Assembly (NCBI RefSeq): GCF_007994135.1
Contig: NZ_VLKF01000001.1
Coordinates: 3,844,001-3,908,000 of the forward strand
DNA from: Modestobacter roseus
GTDB lineage: Bacteria > Actinomycetota > Actinomycetes > Mycobacteriales > Geodermatophilaceae
Direction of reading: 5' to 3'
DNA length: 64,000 nucleotides
The notes below the pieces were generated by a model that saw only the letters and a list, made by a program, of their open reading frames with translations, did not search any database and was not told the origin of the DNA. Of the stretch, positions 34,354-44,985 are shown piece by piece (positions within the stretch are counted from its first letter, which is position 1; each line of letters starts with the position of its first letter). Made by a program: the position numbers and the translations under genes.

Positions 34354-35511
34354 GTGGCAGTGAACAAGAAGCTGGGCCTCACCGCCCTGGGCGCCACGCT
34401 GGCGCTCACCCTCGCCGCATGTGGCGGCGAGGGCGCCGGCAGCACCAACGACACCGCGGACTCGGCTCCCGAGGACCTCACCATCGGCGTCTCGATGCCG
34501 ACCGAGACCTCCGAGCGCTGGATCGCCGACGGCGCCAACGTCGAGTCCCAGCTCGAGGACGCCGGGTACCAGGTCGAGCTGCTCTACGCGGGTGACGACA
34601 TCCCCACCCAGTCCCAGCAGATCGACCAGATGATCGCCCAGGGCGCCGACGCGCTGATCGTCGCCGCGATCGACGGCACCGCGCTCAGCGCGCAGCTGCA
34701 GAACGCCGCCGACCAGGGCATCCCGGTGATCAGCTACGACCGGCTGATCCGGGAGACCGAGAACGTCGACTTCTACGTCAGCTTCGACAACTTCAAGGTC
34801 GGCGTCGCGCAGGGCACCGCCCTGCTGACCGGCCTGGGTGTCACCGACGAGGAGGGCAACGACGCCGGGGCCACCGGCCCGTTCAACATCGAGCTGTTCG
34901 CCGGCTCGCTGGACGACAACAACGCCGGGTTCTTCTTCGACGGCGCGATGTCGGTGCTGCAGCCCTACATCGACAGCGGTGTGCTGGTCGTCAAGTCCGG
35001 CCAGACCGGCATCGAGCAGGCCGCCACGCTGCGCTGGTCGCAGGAGACCGCGCAGCGGCGCATGGAGGACCTGCTGACCTCCAGCTACAACGACGGCTCG
35101 GTCGTCAACGGCGTGCTGTCGCCCTACGACGGCATCTCCCGCGGCATCATCACCGCCCTGCAGAACGCCGGATACGGCCCGACGCAGGACGCGCAGCCCC
35201 GGCCGATGCCGGTGATCACCGGGCAGGACGCCGAGATCGCCTCGGTCAAGCTGATCGCCGACGGCGTGCAGGACTCGACGATCTTCAAGGACACCCGGCT
35301 GCTGGCCGAGCAGGCCGTCGCCGCCGCGACCGCCTACCTCGAGGGCGAGGAGCCGGAGGCCAACGACACCGACACGTACGACAACGGTGTCAAGGTCGTC
35401 CCGTCCTACCTGCTGCCGATCGAGACGGTCTACCAGGACGACATCCAGTCGGTCCTGATCGACTCCGGCTACTACACGGCCGAAGAGGTTGCCGCCGGTC
35501 AGACCAACTGA
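34354..35511 (+). CDS. chvE: ChvE-type sugar-binding lipoprotein
   Basis: The 385-residue protein has a lipoprotein signal peptide ending LTLAACGG, so it is anchored outside the membrane. It has a periplasmic-binding-protein type 1 fold (LTIGVSMPTETSERWIADG, GADALIVAAIDGTAL, ISYDRLIRETENVDFYVSF). It resembles ChvE/XylF-like proteins that bind arabinose, xylose, galactose or glucose. Context with araBAD-type genes favours L-arabinose. The GTG start follows AAGGAG. A strong hairpin after the gene probably lets the binding protein outnumber the transporter. Confidence 0.9.
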   Translation: MAVNKKLGLTALGATLALTLAACGGEGAGSTNDTADSAPEDLTIGVSMPTETSERWIADGANVESQLEDAGYQVELLYAGDDIPTQSQQIDQMIAQGADALIVAAIDGTALSAQLQNAADQGIPVISYDRLIRETENVDFYVSFDNFKVGVAQGTALLTGLGVTDEEGNDAGATGPFNIELFAGSLDDNNAGFFFDGAMSVLQPYIDSGVLVVKSGQTGIEQAATLRWSQETAQRRMEDLLTSSYNDGSVVNGVLSPYDGISRGIITALQNAGYGPTQDAQPRPMPVITGQDAEIASVKLIADGVQDSTIFKDTRLLAEQAVAAATAYLEGEEPEANDTDTYDNGVKVVPSYLLPIETVYQDDIQSVLIDSGYYTAEEVAAGQTN

Positions 35512-35529
35512 CCTCAGCACCCCGGTCCC

Positions 35530-35563
35530 GGCCGGGTCCGGCAGCACGCTGCCGGACCCGGCC
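35530..35563 (+). terminator. Perfect 16-bp hairpin between binding-protein and ATPase genes
   Basis: Two exact 16-base arms flank a two-base spacer, beginning 18 bases past the stop. The downstream ATPase gene has no separate obvious promoter, so this hairpin may act as a partial terminator or mRNA stabiliser. Confidence 0.75.
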
Positions 35564-35656
35564 GTTCCCACCCCGCCACCTGCCCGCAGGTAGCCATCCG
35601 AGTCACCCGCACTCGGTCCACCCATCCCGTGTGAACGACAAGGACGACGGAGTCCC

Positions 35657-37191
<1,535 letters not shown>

Positions 37192-37195
<4 letters not shown>

Positions 37196-38445
37196 CCAGG
37201 ACCGTTTCCCCGCAGGCGGGCGAGACCCCGCCGAACGCGGAATTCACGCCCGCCCCCGAGGGGCAGAGCGGTTCGGGTGACCTGCGGGAGTTCCTCCGCA
37301 GCAACCTGCGCCAGAGCGGCATCTACGTCGCGTTCGTCGCGATCGTCGCCCTCTTCGCGATCCTGACCGACGGCACCCTGCTCGCCGCCGGCAACCTGAC
37401 CAACCTGGTCCTGCAGTACTCCTACATCCTGGTGCTGGCGATCGGCATGGTCATCGTGATCATCGCCGGTCACATCGACCTGTCCGTGGGGTCGGTGGTC
37501 GCGCTCACGGGTGCCGTCTCCGCCGTGCTGGTCATCCAGCAGGGCTGGCCCTGGTGGGCCGGGGCGCTGGCCGCGATCGCCGTCGGCCTGGCCGTCGGCG
37601 CGTGGCACGGCTTCTGGGTCGCCTACGTCGGCATCCCGGCGTTCATCGTGACCCTCGCCGGCATGCTGCTGTTCCGCGGGCTCACCCTGCAGGTGCTGGA
37701 CAACGTCTCGCTCTCGCCGTTCCCGGCCGAGTACCGGGAGATCGCCAGCGGGTTCCTCAACGGCCTGCTCGGCGGCTACGGCTACGACACCTTCACGCTG
37801 CTGATCGGTGCCATCGCGGTCGCCGGCTACGCGGTGAGCGGCTGGCGCTCCCGTGCCGCGCGGGTCCGGTACGGGCAGCCGGTCGAGTCGCTGGCGCTGT
37901 TCATCCTGAAGGTCGTCGCCGTCGGCGCGGTCGTGATGGCCTTCGCCTGGCAGCTGGCGAACGCCCGCGGCCTGCCCATCGTGCTGATCATCCTGGGCGT
38001 GCTCGCCATGGCCTACGGCCTGATCACCAAGAAGACCGTGTTCGGCCGCCAGGTCTACGCCATCGGCGGCAACCTCTCCGCCGCCACGCTGTCCGGCGTC
38101 AAGGTGCGGGCGGTCAACTTCTGGATCTTCGTCAACATGGGCTTCCTGGCCGCGATCGCCGGGATCATCTACTCCTCGCGCTCCAACGGTGCCCAGCCCG
38201 CGGCGGGGGAGATGTTCGAGCTCGACGCGATCGCCGCGGCGTTCATCGGTGGCGCGGCCGTCACCGGCGGTGTCGGCACGGTGGTCGGGGCGATGGTCGG
38301 TGGTCTGATCATGGCCGTCATGAGCAACGGCATGTCGCTGCTGGGCGTCGACCAGTCGCTCCAGTCGGTCGTCAAGGGGCTCGTGCTCCTGCTCGCCGTC
38401 GCGTTCGACGTCTACAACAAGCGCCGGGCGGGCTCCGGACGCTGA
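37192..38445 (+). CDS. Sugar ABC transporter permease (XylH/GguB/MmsB type)
   Basis: The 417-residue protein is a BPD_transp_2-type permease with about ten transmembrane helices and a cytoplasmic N-terminal tail of 45 residues. [19 protein letters not shown] and [20 protein letters not shown] are the conserved loops. It forms the channel for the ChvE-type system. A 10-bp hairpin follows and separates it from the repressor gene. Confidence 0.93.
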
Positions 38446-38455
38446 CGCGGTTCTG

Positions 38456-38481
38456 CCCCGCCGTCGACGTGGACGGCGGGG
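38456..38481 (+). terminator. Hairpin after the sugar permease gene
   Basis: Ten-base arms (CCCCGCCGTC and its complement) enclose a six-base loop 11 bases past the stop. No T-tract is seen. Confidence 0.6.
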
Positions 38482-38530
38482 TCGCCGGACCGGGGGTGGC
38501 ATCGGCGCCGTCCCCACGGGAGGGAGCACG

Positions 38531-39559
38531 GTGCTCACGCAGGAACCGGCCCGCGCGCGGGCGATGTCGGACGTGGCCGCGCACGCCGGCGTCTCCCACC
38601 AGACCGTGTCCCGGGTGGTCAACGGGCACCCCAACGTCGCACCGGCCACCAGGGCGCGGGTGCTCCAGGCCATCGCGGAGCTGGGCTACCGGCCCAACAC
38701 CGCGGCCCGCGCCCTGGTGACCGGGTCCACCCGCACCCTGGGCCTGGTCATCTCGCACATCAACCAGTACGGCCCGGCGCAGACGCTGCTCGGCCTGGAG
38801 AAGGCCGCGCGGGCCGCGGGCTACTCGCTGGGCGTCGCCGTCCTCGACGAGGACAGCGAGGCGGCGATGCGCGAGGCCGTCGACCGCTTCGTGGCGCAGT
38901 CGGTCGACGCGGTCGTCGCGCTGTCCACCTACGGCCAGGCGGTCGACGCGCTCCGCCGGTTCGAGTCGCCGGTGCCGCTGATCGCGGTGCAGGTCGGGCG
39001 GGACGAGAGCCGGCCCACCGTCTGGGTCGACCAGCAGGTGGGCGCAGGCCTGGCCACCCGGCACCTGCTCTCGCTCGGGCACCGCACCGTGCACCACGTG
39101 ACCGGCCCGCCGGACTCCCTGGAGGCCCGCGGGCGCGTGATCGGCTGGCAGACCGAGCTCGAGGCGGTCGGGGCGCCGGTGCCCGCGCTGCTGCACGGCA
39201 CCTGGCTGGCGTCCTCCGGGCACGCCGCCGGGCTCGAGCTGGCCCGCCGGGCGCGGTCGGGCGAGGACGTCACCGCCGTCTTCGTGGCCAACGACCAGAT
39301 GGCGCTCGGCCTGCTGAACGCGCTGCACCGGTCGGGGCTGTCGGTCCCGGGGGACGTGAGCGTCGTCGGCTTCGACGACATCCCCGAGGCGGCCTACTTC
39401 ACCCCGCCGCTGACCACCGTCCGGCAGGACTTCGCCGAGCTGGGCCGCCGGGGCGTGCAGCTGGTGCTCTCCCGGCTGCGCGGCGAGCAGGGGGAGTCCC
39501 AGCCGGTGCTGCCCGCGCTCGTCGTCCGGGAGACGACGGGCCCGGCGCCCGCCCGGTGA
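38531..39559 (+). CDS. LacI-family repressor of arabinose genes
   Basis: The 342-residue protein has the LacI helix-turn-helix (MSDVAAHAGVSHQTVSRVVN) followed by the hinge helix ARALVTGSTRTLGLV and a periplasmic-binding-like ligand domain (VVALSTYGQ, VFVANDQMALGLLNAL, VVGFDDIPEAAYF). It lies between the transporter and araB. Both of these are preceded by copies of TTGTTAGCGCTAACAA, the expected half-site style for this family, so it is the likely arabinose-responsive repressor. No copy lies before its own gene. Confidence 0.92.
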   Translation: MLTQEPARARAMSDVAAHAGVSHQTVSRVVNGHPNVAPATRARVLQAIAELGYRPNTAARALVTGSTRTLGLVISHINQYGPAQTLLGLEKAARAAGYSLGVAVLDEDSEAAMREAVDRFVAQSVDAVVALSTYGQAVDALRRFESPVPLIAVQVGRDESRPTVWVDQQVGAGLATRHLLSLGHRTVHHVTGPPDSLEARGRVIGWQTELEAVGAPVPALLHGTWLASSGHAAGLELARRARSGEDVTAVFVANDQMALGLLNALHRSGLSVPGDVSVVGFDDIPEAAYFTPPLTTVRQDFAELGRRGVQLVLSRLRGEQGESQPVLPALVVRETTGPAPAR

Positions 39560-39588
39560 CCGCCCCCACCCCCGCTTCCCCGGGTGGC

Positions 39589-39617
39589 TTGACCTGCATG
39601 CTTGTTAGCGCTAACAA
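39589..39617 (+). promoter_or_regulatory. araB promoter overlapped by a perfect LacI operator
   Basis: TTGACC (39589-39594) and TAACAA (39612-39617) are separated by 17 bases, a good sigma-70-type promoter. The perfect 16-bp palindrome TTGTTAGCGCTAACAA (39602-39617) covers the spacer and the whole -10 box. Repression by the adjacent LacI protein would block polymerase directly. Confidence 0.85.
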
Positions 39618-39698
39618 TCGCTCTCCGCGCCGCATCCCACAGGCGCCTGCACCGCTGGCACCAGGGCGGTCGGCAGTGGGCGGAAGGGACTCCTGGAC

Positions 39699-41339
39699 AT
39701 GACCACGGCTGCTGCCGCAGCGATCACCTCGGACCGTACGGCCCTGGGGATCGAGCTCGGATCGACCCGGATCAAGGCGGTGCTGATCGGCCCGGACCAC
39801 GCCCCGCTGGCGGTGGGGAGCTCCGACTGGGAGAACCAGCTCGTCGACCGGCTGTGGACCTACTCGCTGGAGGCCGTCTGGGCCGGGGTGCAGCAGAGCG
39901 TCGCCGCCCTCGCCGGGGACGTGCGGGAACGCCACGGCGTCGAGCTGTCCGGCGTCGGCGCGCTCGGGGTGTCGGCGATGATGCACGGCTACCTGGCCTT
40001 CGACGCCGACGGCGAGCTGCTCACGCCGTTCCGCACCTGGCGCAACACCAACACCGGCCGGTCGGCGGAGCGGCTCAGCGCGGAGTTCGGGGTCAACATC
40101 CCGCACCGCTGGAGCGTGGCCCACCTCTACCAGGCCGTTCTCGACCGCGAGGAGCACGTCGGCCGGATCGACCACCTGACGACGCTGGCCGGCTACGTGC
40201 ACTGGCGGCTCACCGGGGAGAAGGTGCTCGGGGTCGGCGACGCCAGCGGCATGTTCCCGATCGACGCCGCCACCGGTGCGTACGACGCCACGATGCTGGC
40301 CCGCTTCGACCAGCTGGCCGCCGAGGCCGGGGTGGAGCTGGACCTCGCCGGGCTGCTGCCCGGGATCGCCCGTGCCGGCCAGCCGGCCGGTCAGCTCACC
40401 GAGGCCGGGGCCGCCCTGCTCGACCCGGCCGGACGGCTGCGGGCCGGCGTGCCGCTGTGCCCCCCGGAGGGGGACGCCGGCACGGGCATGGTCGCCACCA
40501 ACTCGGTCGCGCCGCGCACCGGCAACGTCTCCGCCGGTACGTCGGTCTTCGCGATGGTCGTGCTGGAGGGCGAGCTGGGCCAGGTGCACCGCGAGCTGGA
40601 CCTGGTCACCACGCCGGCCGGCGACCCGGTGGCGATGGTGCACTGCAACAACGGGGCCAGCGAGCTCGACGCCTGGGCCGGGTTGTTCACCCAGTTCGCC
40701 CGGGCGCTGGGCGCCGAGGCCGACTCCGAGCAGGTGTTCCGCACCCTCTTCACCGCCGCGCTGGACGGGGCGGCCGACTGCGGCGGCATGCTCGCCTACA
40801 ACTACCTCTCCGGTGAGCCCATCACCGACCTCGAGGAGGGGCGCCCGCTCTTCCTGCGGTCCCCGGACAGCCCGCTCGACCTGGGCACCTTCATGCGGAC
40901 CCACCTCTTCTCGTCCCTGGCGACGCTGCGGATCGGCATGGACGTGCTGCAGAAGGCCGAGGGCGTGCGGCTGGACCGGATGTTCGCCCACGGCGGGCTG
41001 TTCAAGACCGAGGGCGTGGGGCAGCGTTTCCTCGCCGCCGCGATCGACACCCCGGTGTCGGTCGGGGACGTCGCGGCCGAGGGCGGGGCCTGGGGGATCG
41101 CCGTGCTGGCGGCCTTCGCCACCGGGCGCGCCCCGGAGCAGAGCCTCACCGACTACCTGGACACCACGGTCTTCGCCGGCACCAGCCTGCAGACCCTCGA
41201 GCCCGACCCGGCCGACGTCGCCGGCTTCGACGCCTTCATGCACCGCTACGTCGCCGGCCTCCCGGTCGAGCGGGCCGCCGTCGAGCACGTGGCCGTCGGG
41301 ACCCCGACCACCCCCGAGAACCAGGAGCAGCCGGCATGA
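39699..41339 (+). CDS. araB: FGGY-family kinase, probable L-ribulokinase
   Basis: The 546-residue kinase has the phosphate-1 motif LGIELGSTRIKAVLI, SVFAMVVLEG near the middle and the adenosine motif AAEGGAWGIAVLAAF. It resembles xylulokinase-like FGGY proteins more than E. coli AraB. Position immediately before araD and araA indicates that it phosphorylates L-ribulose. Its start is an ATG with AAGGGA about ten bases upstream; its stop overlaps araD by four bases. Confidence 0.85.
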   Translation: MTTAAAAAITSDRTALGIELGSTRIKAVLIGPDHAPLAVGSSDWENQLVDRLWTYSLEAVWAGVQQSVAALAGDVRERHGVELSGVGALGVSAMMHGYLAFDADGELLTPFRTWRNTNTGRSAERLSAEFGVNIPHRWSVAHLYQAVLDREEHVGRIDHLTTLAGYVHWRLTGEKVLGVGDASGMFPIDAATGAYDATMLARFDQLAAEAGVELDLAGLLPGIARAGQPAGQLTEAGAALLDPAGRLRAGVPLCPPEGDAGTGMVATNSVAPRTGNVSAGTSVFAMVVLEGELGQVHRELDLVTTPAGDPVAMVHCNNGASELDAWAGLFTQFARALGAEADSEQVFRTLFTAALDGAADCGGMLAYNYLSGEPITDLEEGRPLFLRSPDSPLDLGTFMRTHLFSSLATLRIGMDVLQKAEGVRLDRMFAHGGLFKTEGVGQRFLAAAIDTPVSVGDVAAEGGAWGIAVLAAFATGRAPEQSLTDYLDTTVFAGTSLQTLEPDPADVAGFDAFMHRYVAGLPVERAAVEHVAVGTPTTPENQEQPA

Positions 41340-42010
41340 CCGCCCCCACCGAGCACGGGACGCATCAGACGCAGCGCGCGCACGTCGCCCACCTGCACTC
41401 GTACCTGACCCGCTACGAGCTGGTCACATGGACCTCGGGCAACGTGTCCGAGCGGGTGCCCGGCGAGGACCTGTTCGTCATCAAGGGCAGCGGTGTCGAG
41501 TACGACCAGCTGACCTGGGAGGGCATCACCGTCTGCGACCTGGACGGCAACGCCGTCGACGGCGTCCGGGCCCCGTCGTCCGACACGGCGGCGCACGCGT
41601 ACGTGTACCGGAACATGCCCGAGGTCAACGGCCAGGTGCACACGCACAGCACCTACGCCGCGGCCTGGGCGGCCCGGCACGAGGAGATCCCGTGCGTGCT
41701 CACCGCGATGGCCGACGAGTTCGGCGGGCCGATCCCGGTCGGGCCGTTCGCGCTGATCGGTGACGACTCCATCGGCCAGGGCATCGTCGCGACGCTGCAG
41801 GGGCACCGATCCCCGGCGGTGCTGATGAAGAACCACGGCGTGTTCACCATCGGCCCCTCGGCCAAGGCCGCGGTCAAGGCCGCCGTCATGACCGAGGACG
41901 TCGCCCGCACCGTGCACCTGTCCCGCCAGCTCGGCGAGCCGGTGCCGATCGCGCAGGCCGACATCGACTCGCTCTACGCCCGCTACCAGAACGTCTACGG
42001 CCAGCGCTGA
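41336..42010 (+). CDS. araD: L-ribulose-5-phosphate 4-epimerase
   Basis: The 224-residue class II aldolase-fold enzyme has [20 protein letters not shown] for phosphate binding, the metal ligands in [13 protein letters not shown] and the later [10 protein letters not shown]. It converts L-ribulose 5-phosphate to D-xylulose 5-phosphate, the last step before the pentose phosphate pathway. It is coupled to the kinase gene by an ATGA overlap and lies 28 bases before araA. Confidence 0.93.
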   Translation: MTAPTEHGTHQTQRAHVAHLHSYLTRYELVTWTSGNVSERVPGEDLFVIKGSGVEYDQLTWEGITVCDLDGNAVDGVRAPSSDTAAHAYVYRNMPEVNGQVHTHSTYAAAWAARHEEIPCVLTAMADEFGGPIPVGPFALIGDDSIGQGIVATLQGHRSPAVLMKNHGVFTIGPSAKAAVKAAVMTEDVARTVHLSRQLGEPVPIAQADIDSLYARYQNVYGQR

Positions 42011-42038
42011 CGCGCGGGCCACGAGGAAGGACCAGCAC

Positions 42039-43541
42039 GTGAGCTTCGAGGACAACGAGGTCTGGTTCCTCACCGGCAGCCAGGGGCTGTACGGCGAGGA
42101 GACCCTGCAGCAGGTGGCCGAGCAGTCCCAGCGGGTGGCGGCCACCCTCGACGGGTCGAGCGACGTCCCCGTCCGGGTGGTGTGGAAGCCGGTGCTCACC
42201 GACGCGGGCGCCATCCGCCGCGTCATGGGCGAGGCCAACGAGGACCCGGCCTGCATCGGCGTCATCACCTGGATGCACACCTTCTCCCCGGCGAAGATGT
42301 GGATCTCCGGGCTGGACGCGCTGCGCAAGCCGCTGCTGCACCTGCACACCCAGGCCGACGCCGCCCTCCCGTGGGCGACGATCGACATGGACTTCATGAA
42401 CCTCAACCAGGCCGCCCACGGCGACCGGGAGTACGGGTTCATGCTCACCCGGTTGCGCACCCCGCGGACCACGGTCGCCGGGCACGTCAGCAACCCGCGG
42501 GTGGCGCGGCGGGTCGGCTCGTGGGCGCGCGCGGCCGCCGGTGCCGCCGCCGCCCGCGGCCTCAAGCTGGCCCGCTTCGGCGACAACATGCGGAACGTGG
42601 CGGTGACCGAGGGGGACAAGGTCGAGGCGGAGATCCGCTTCGGCATGTCGGTCAACACCTGGGGCGTGAACGACCTGGTCGCCGCCGTCGAGCGCGTGGC
42701 CGAGCCCGCCATCGACGCCGTCATCGCGGAGTACGCCGACCTCTACGAGATGGACGCCGACCTGCGTCCCGGCGGCGACCGGCACCACAGCGTCCGGTAC
42801 CAGGCCCGGATCGAGGTGGCGCTGCGGCAGTTCCTGACCGAGGGCGGCTTCGGGGCGTTCACCACCAACTTCGAGGACCTCGGCGGGCTGCGGCAGCTGC
42901 CGGGCCTCGCCGTCCAGCGGCTGATGGCCGACGGGTACGGCTTCGGCGGGGAGGGTGACTGGAAGACCTCCGCCCTGCTGCGGGTGCTCAAGGTCGCCGG
43001 CGCCGGGCTGCCCGGCGGCACCTCCTTCATGGAGGACTACACCTACGACCTGGCGGTCGACCGGCCCACCATCCTCGGTGCGCACATGCTCGAGGTGTGC
43101 CCGACGATCGCCGGGGCCCGGCCGCGCCTGGAGGTGCACCCGCTCGGCATCGGCGGCCGCGAGGACCCGGCCCGCCTGGTGTTCACCGCCGCCCCCGCCG
43201 CCGGCGTCACCATCGGCTGGTCCGACCTGGGTGACCGGTTCCGCTGGGTGGCCAACGAGGTCGACGTCGTCGAGCCCGCCGAGGCGCTGCCGAACCTGCC
43301 CGTCGCGCGGGCCGTGTGGGCGCCCCGGCCGGACTTCGAGACGGCGACCGAGGGCTGGCTCACCGCCGGCGGCCCGCACCACACGGTGCTGACCACCCAG
43401 CTGGGCGCCGACGAGCTGACCGACCTGGCGGAGGTGTTCGGCACCGAGCTGGTGCTCATCGACGCCGACACCACCCGGCGCAGCCTGGCCAAGGAGCTGC
43501 GCTGGAGCGCGGCCTACCACCGGCTGGCGCAGCGCCTCTGA
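42039..43541 (+). CDS. araA: L-arabinose isomerase
   Basis: The 500-residue protein matches AraA in length and in segments [57 protein letters not shown] and [10 protein letters not shown]. It isomerises L-arabinose to L-ribulose using Mn2+. Gene order araB-araD-araA with one upstream operator makes this the catabolic operon. The GTG start has GAGGAAGGA seven bases upstream. A strong terminator follows. Confidence 0.97.
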   Translation: MSFEDNEVWFLTGSQGLYGEETLQQVAEQSQRVAATLDGSSDVPVRVVWKPVLTDAGAIRRVMGEANEDPACIGVITWMHTFSPAKMWISGLDALRKPLLHLHTQADAALPWATIDMDFMNLNQAAHGDREYGFMLTRLRTPRTTVAGHVSNPRVARRVGSWARAAAGAAAARGLKLARFGDNMRNVAVTEGDKVEAEIRFGMSVNTWGVNDLVAAVERVAEPAIDAVIAEYADLYEMDADLRPGGDRHHSVRYQARIEVALRQFLTEGGFGAFTTNFEDLGGLRQLPGLAVQRLMADGYGFGGEGDWKTSALLRVLKVAGAGLPGGTSFMEDYTYDLAVDRPTILGAHMLEVCPTIAGARPRLEVHPLGIGGREDPARLVFTAAPAAGVTIGWSDLGDRFRWVANEVDVVEPAEALPNLPVARAVWAPRPDFETATEGWLTAGGPHHTVLTTQLGADELTDLAEVFGTELVLIDADTTRRSLAKELRWSAAYHRLAQRL

Positions 43542-43600
43542 GACCCCCGGCCGCCCGTCGCCGTTCCCCCGTGCGGCGGCGGGTGGCCGGGCTCCACGAC

Positions 43601-43637
43601 CGACGCCCCCACCCGGCCCGACCGGGTGGGGGCGTCG
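43601..43637 (+). terminator. Terminator of the arabinose operon
   Basis: Perfect 16-base arms enclose a five-base loop, starting 60 bases past the araA stop. The rest of the 207-base gap to the next gene holds nothing I can identify. Confidence 0.85.
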
Positions 43638-43748
43638 TCGCGTCAAGGTGCCGACCTCCAACGCATGACGGCAGAAGTAGCGCGGACCGTCGCACACGGC
43701 CTGCGAGCACCCGGGTGACGACCATCGCGAAAACCTCTCGCCGGTCGG

Positions 43749-44921
43749 TCAGTTCTGTGGCTGGCGCTGGATGAAGTCCGCCATGCCTGGCACCGTGAAC
43801 GCCACAACGCCGTGCTCGGGGGCGTAGATCAAGCCCTTGGCGATCAGACTGGCCCGGGCCGGTCCGAGGCTGCTGGCTCGCTTGCCCAGTCGGACTGCCA
43901 CCTCGCCTGATGAGCTACCGCTGTCGCCGTCCAGGGCCATGGCTCGCAGATATGCCTGCTCTGCGCGCGTCGCTCGGTCCCAGCGGGCTCGGAAGAAGCC
44001 GACATCCAGCGTCGTGCGCCCACGGGCCGCGCCTACCTTCGCATCAGAGATGGTGATGGTGGGGCCAGCGGCTTCGTTCCAGGTGTCCTGGCCGAACTGC
44101 TGGATGAAGTACGGGTAGCCGGAAGTCTCTTGGACGATGAAGCGGACGGCATTGTCGTCCCAGAGAACTCCCTCGTCCTCTGCAGGCTTGGTGATGGCTT
44201 CCCAGGCCAGGGAGTCGTCCAGGTGCTCAATCTGGGTGAAGTGGAACAAGCGCTCGGAGTACGACTTCGCTTCGGCGAGAACGCGCGGCAGGCTCGGCAG
44301 CCCTGTCAGAGCGAACAGGAGTGGCCAGCCGAGCTGGCCAGCTTGATGCGCGGCGGAGCAGACGGCCGTGAGCTCTTCCCGACTGAGGTCTTGTGCTTCA
44401 TCAATCAGGATCGCGAGACCGACGCCCTCTTCCGACGCAGCAGCCGCCAGGTCTTTCAGTAGCTTGCCGAAGTCGGTTTCCAGCAGGCCGGTGTCGGCGC
44501 CCCCTCCGGCTGTGCCCGTGAGGTCTAGGCCGAAGTTCCACGTACCGGTGGCGTCGTACGAGGCCTTGAAACTCAGCATCGTCTTGAGCGCCTTGAGGAG
44601 CTTCGCTCCCGCGTTGGGCCGAGCCAGGTCAGCCACGGGGTCATGAAGTGCTTCGCCCAGCAACTGGCGGAGCGACTTGTCGGTGCCTGCTTCGACCCTT
44701 GCCGCGATCCAGTCGCGCTCGTGGGCCAACTTGTAGAACTCGGTCAGCAGGACGGTCTTACCGACCCCGCGGAGCCCGTACATGGTGAGCGACTGGGAGG
44801 ACCGGCCGCCTTCGAGTCGGTCTAAAGCGACACGCCACGTGGCGAGCTGCGAGTCGCGCCCGACGAGGGCTGCCGGCGGTCGGCCAGCCCCGGGTGCATA
44901 GGGGTTGTTCACGGGGTTCAT
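43749..44921 (-). CDS. AAA+ ATPase of Orc1/Cdc6-like type, lower-GC accessory gene
   Basis: The 390-residue protein has Walker A MYGLRGVGKTVLL, Walker B LAILIDEAQDLS, an arginine-rich sensor region and a C-terminal winged-helix-like part (ALDGDSGSSSGEVAVRLGKRASSLGPARASLIAKGLI). It is an ATP-binding protein of the AAA_16/Orc-like group found in actinobacterial accessory regions. Its base composition and codon choice are clearly less GC-rich than all neighbours, a sign of recent transfer. The ATG has AGGAG five bases upstream. Its role is unknown; a standalone defence, transposition or replication role is only speculation. Confidence 0.75.
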   Translation of the reverse strand: MNPVNNPYAPGAGRPPAALVGRDSQLATWRVALDRLEGGRSSQSLTMYGLRGVGKTVLLTEFYKLAHERDWIAARVEAGTDKSLRQLLGEALHDPVADLARPNAGAKLLKALKTMLSFKASYDATGTWNFGLDLTGTAGGGADTGLLETDFGKLLKDLAAAASEEGVGLAILIDEAQDLSREELTAVCSAAHQAGQLGWPLLFALTGLPSLPRVLAEAKSYSERLFHFTQIEHLDDSLAWEAITKPAEDEGVLWDDNAVRFIVQETSGYPYFIQQFGQDTWNEAAGPTITISDAKVGAARGRTTLDVGFFRARWDRATRAEQAYLRAMALDGDSGSSSGEVAVRLGKRASSLGPARASLIAKGLIYAPEHGVVAFTVPGMADFIQRQPQN

Positions 44922-44929
44922 CCGAGCTC

Positions 44930-44984
44930 CTAGTAAAGTCTTGCCGAGTATAGCGAATCGCAATACCAGGAAAGACTTTGCTAG
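44930..44984. promoter_or_regulatory. Nested co-centred palindrome before the ATPase gene
   Basis: Outer arms CTAGTAAAGTCTT (44930-44942) and AAGACTTTGCTAG (44972-44984) match with one mismatch. Inner arms GTATAGCGA (44948-44956) and TCGCAATAC (44958-44966) match 8 of 9. Both pairs share the centre 44957. It is A/T-rich, begins nine bases upstream of the ATPase ATG and ends one base before the neighbouring P450 stop codon. It could be an operator, promoter or recombination site. Confidence 0.75.
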
Positions 44985-44985
44985 C

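Noticed and set aside
43749-44921. Chromosome or plasmid origin because of an Orc1/Cdc6-like ATPase.
   Set aside because: There are no iterons, DnaA boxes, parAB or replication genes near it. The ATPase family is broad.
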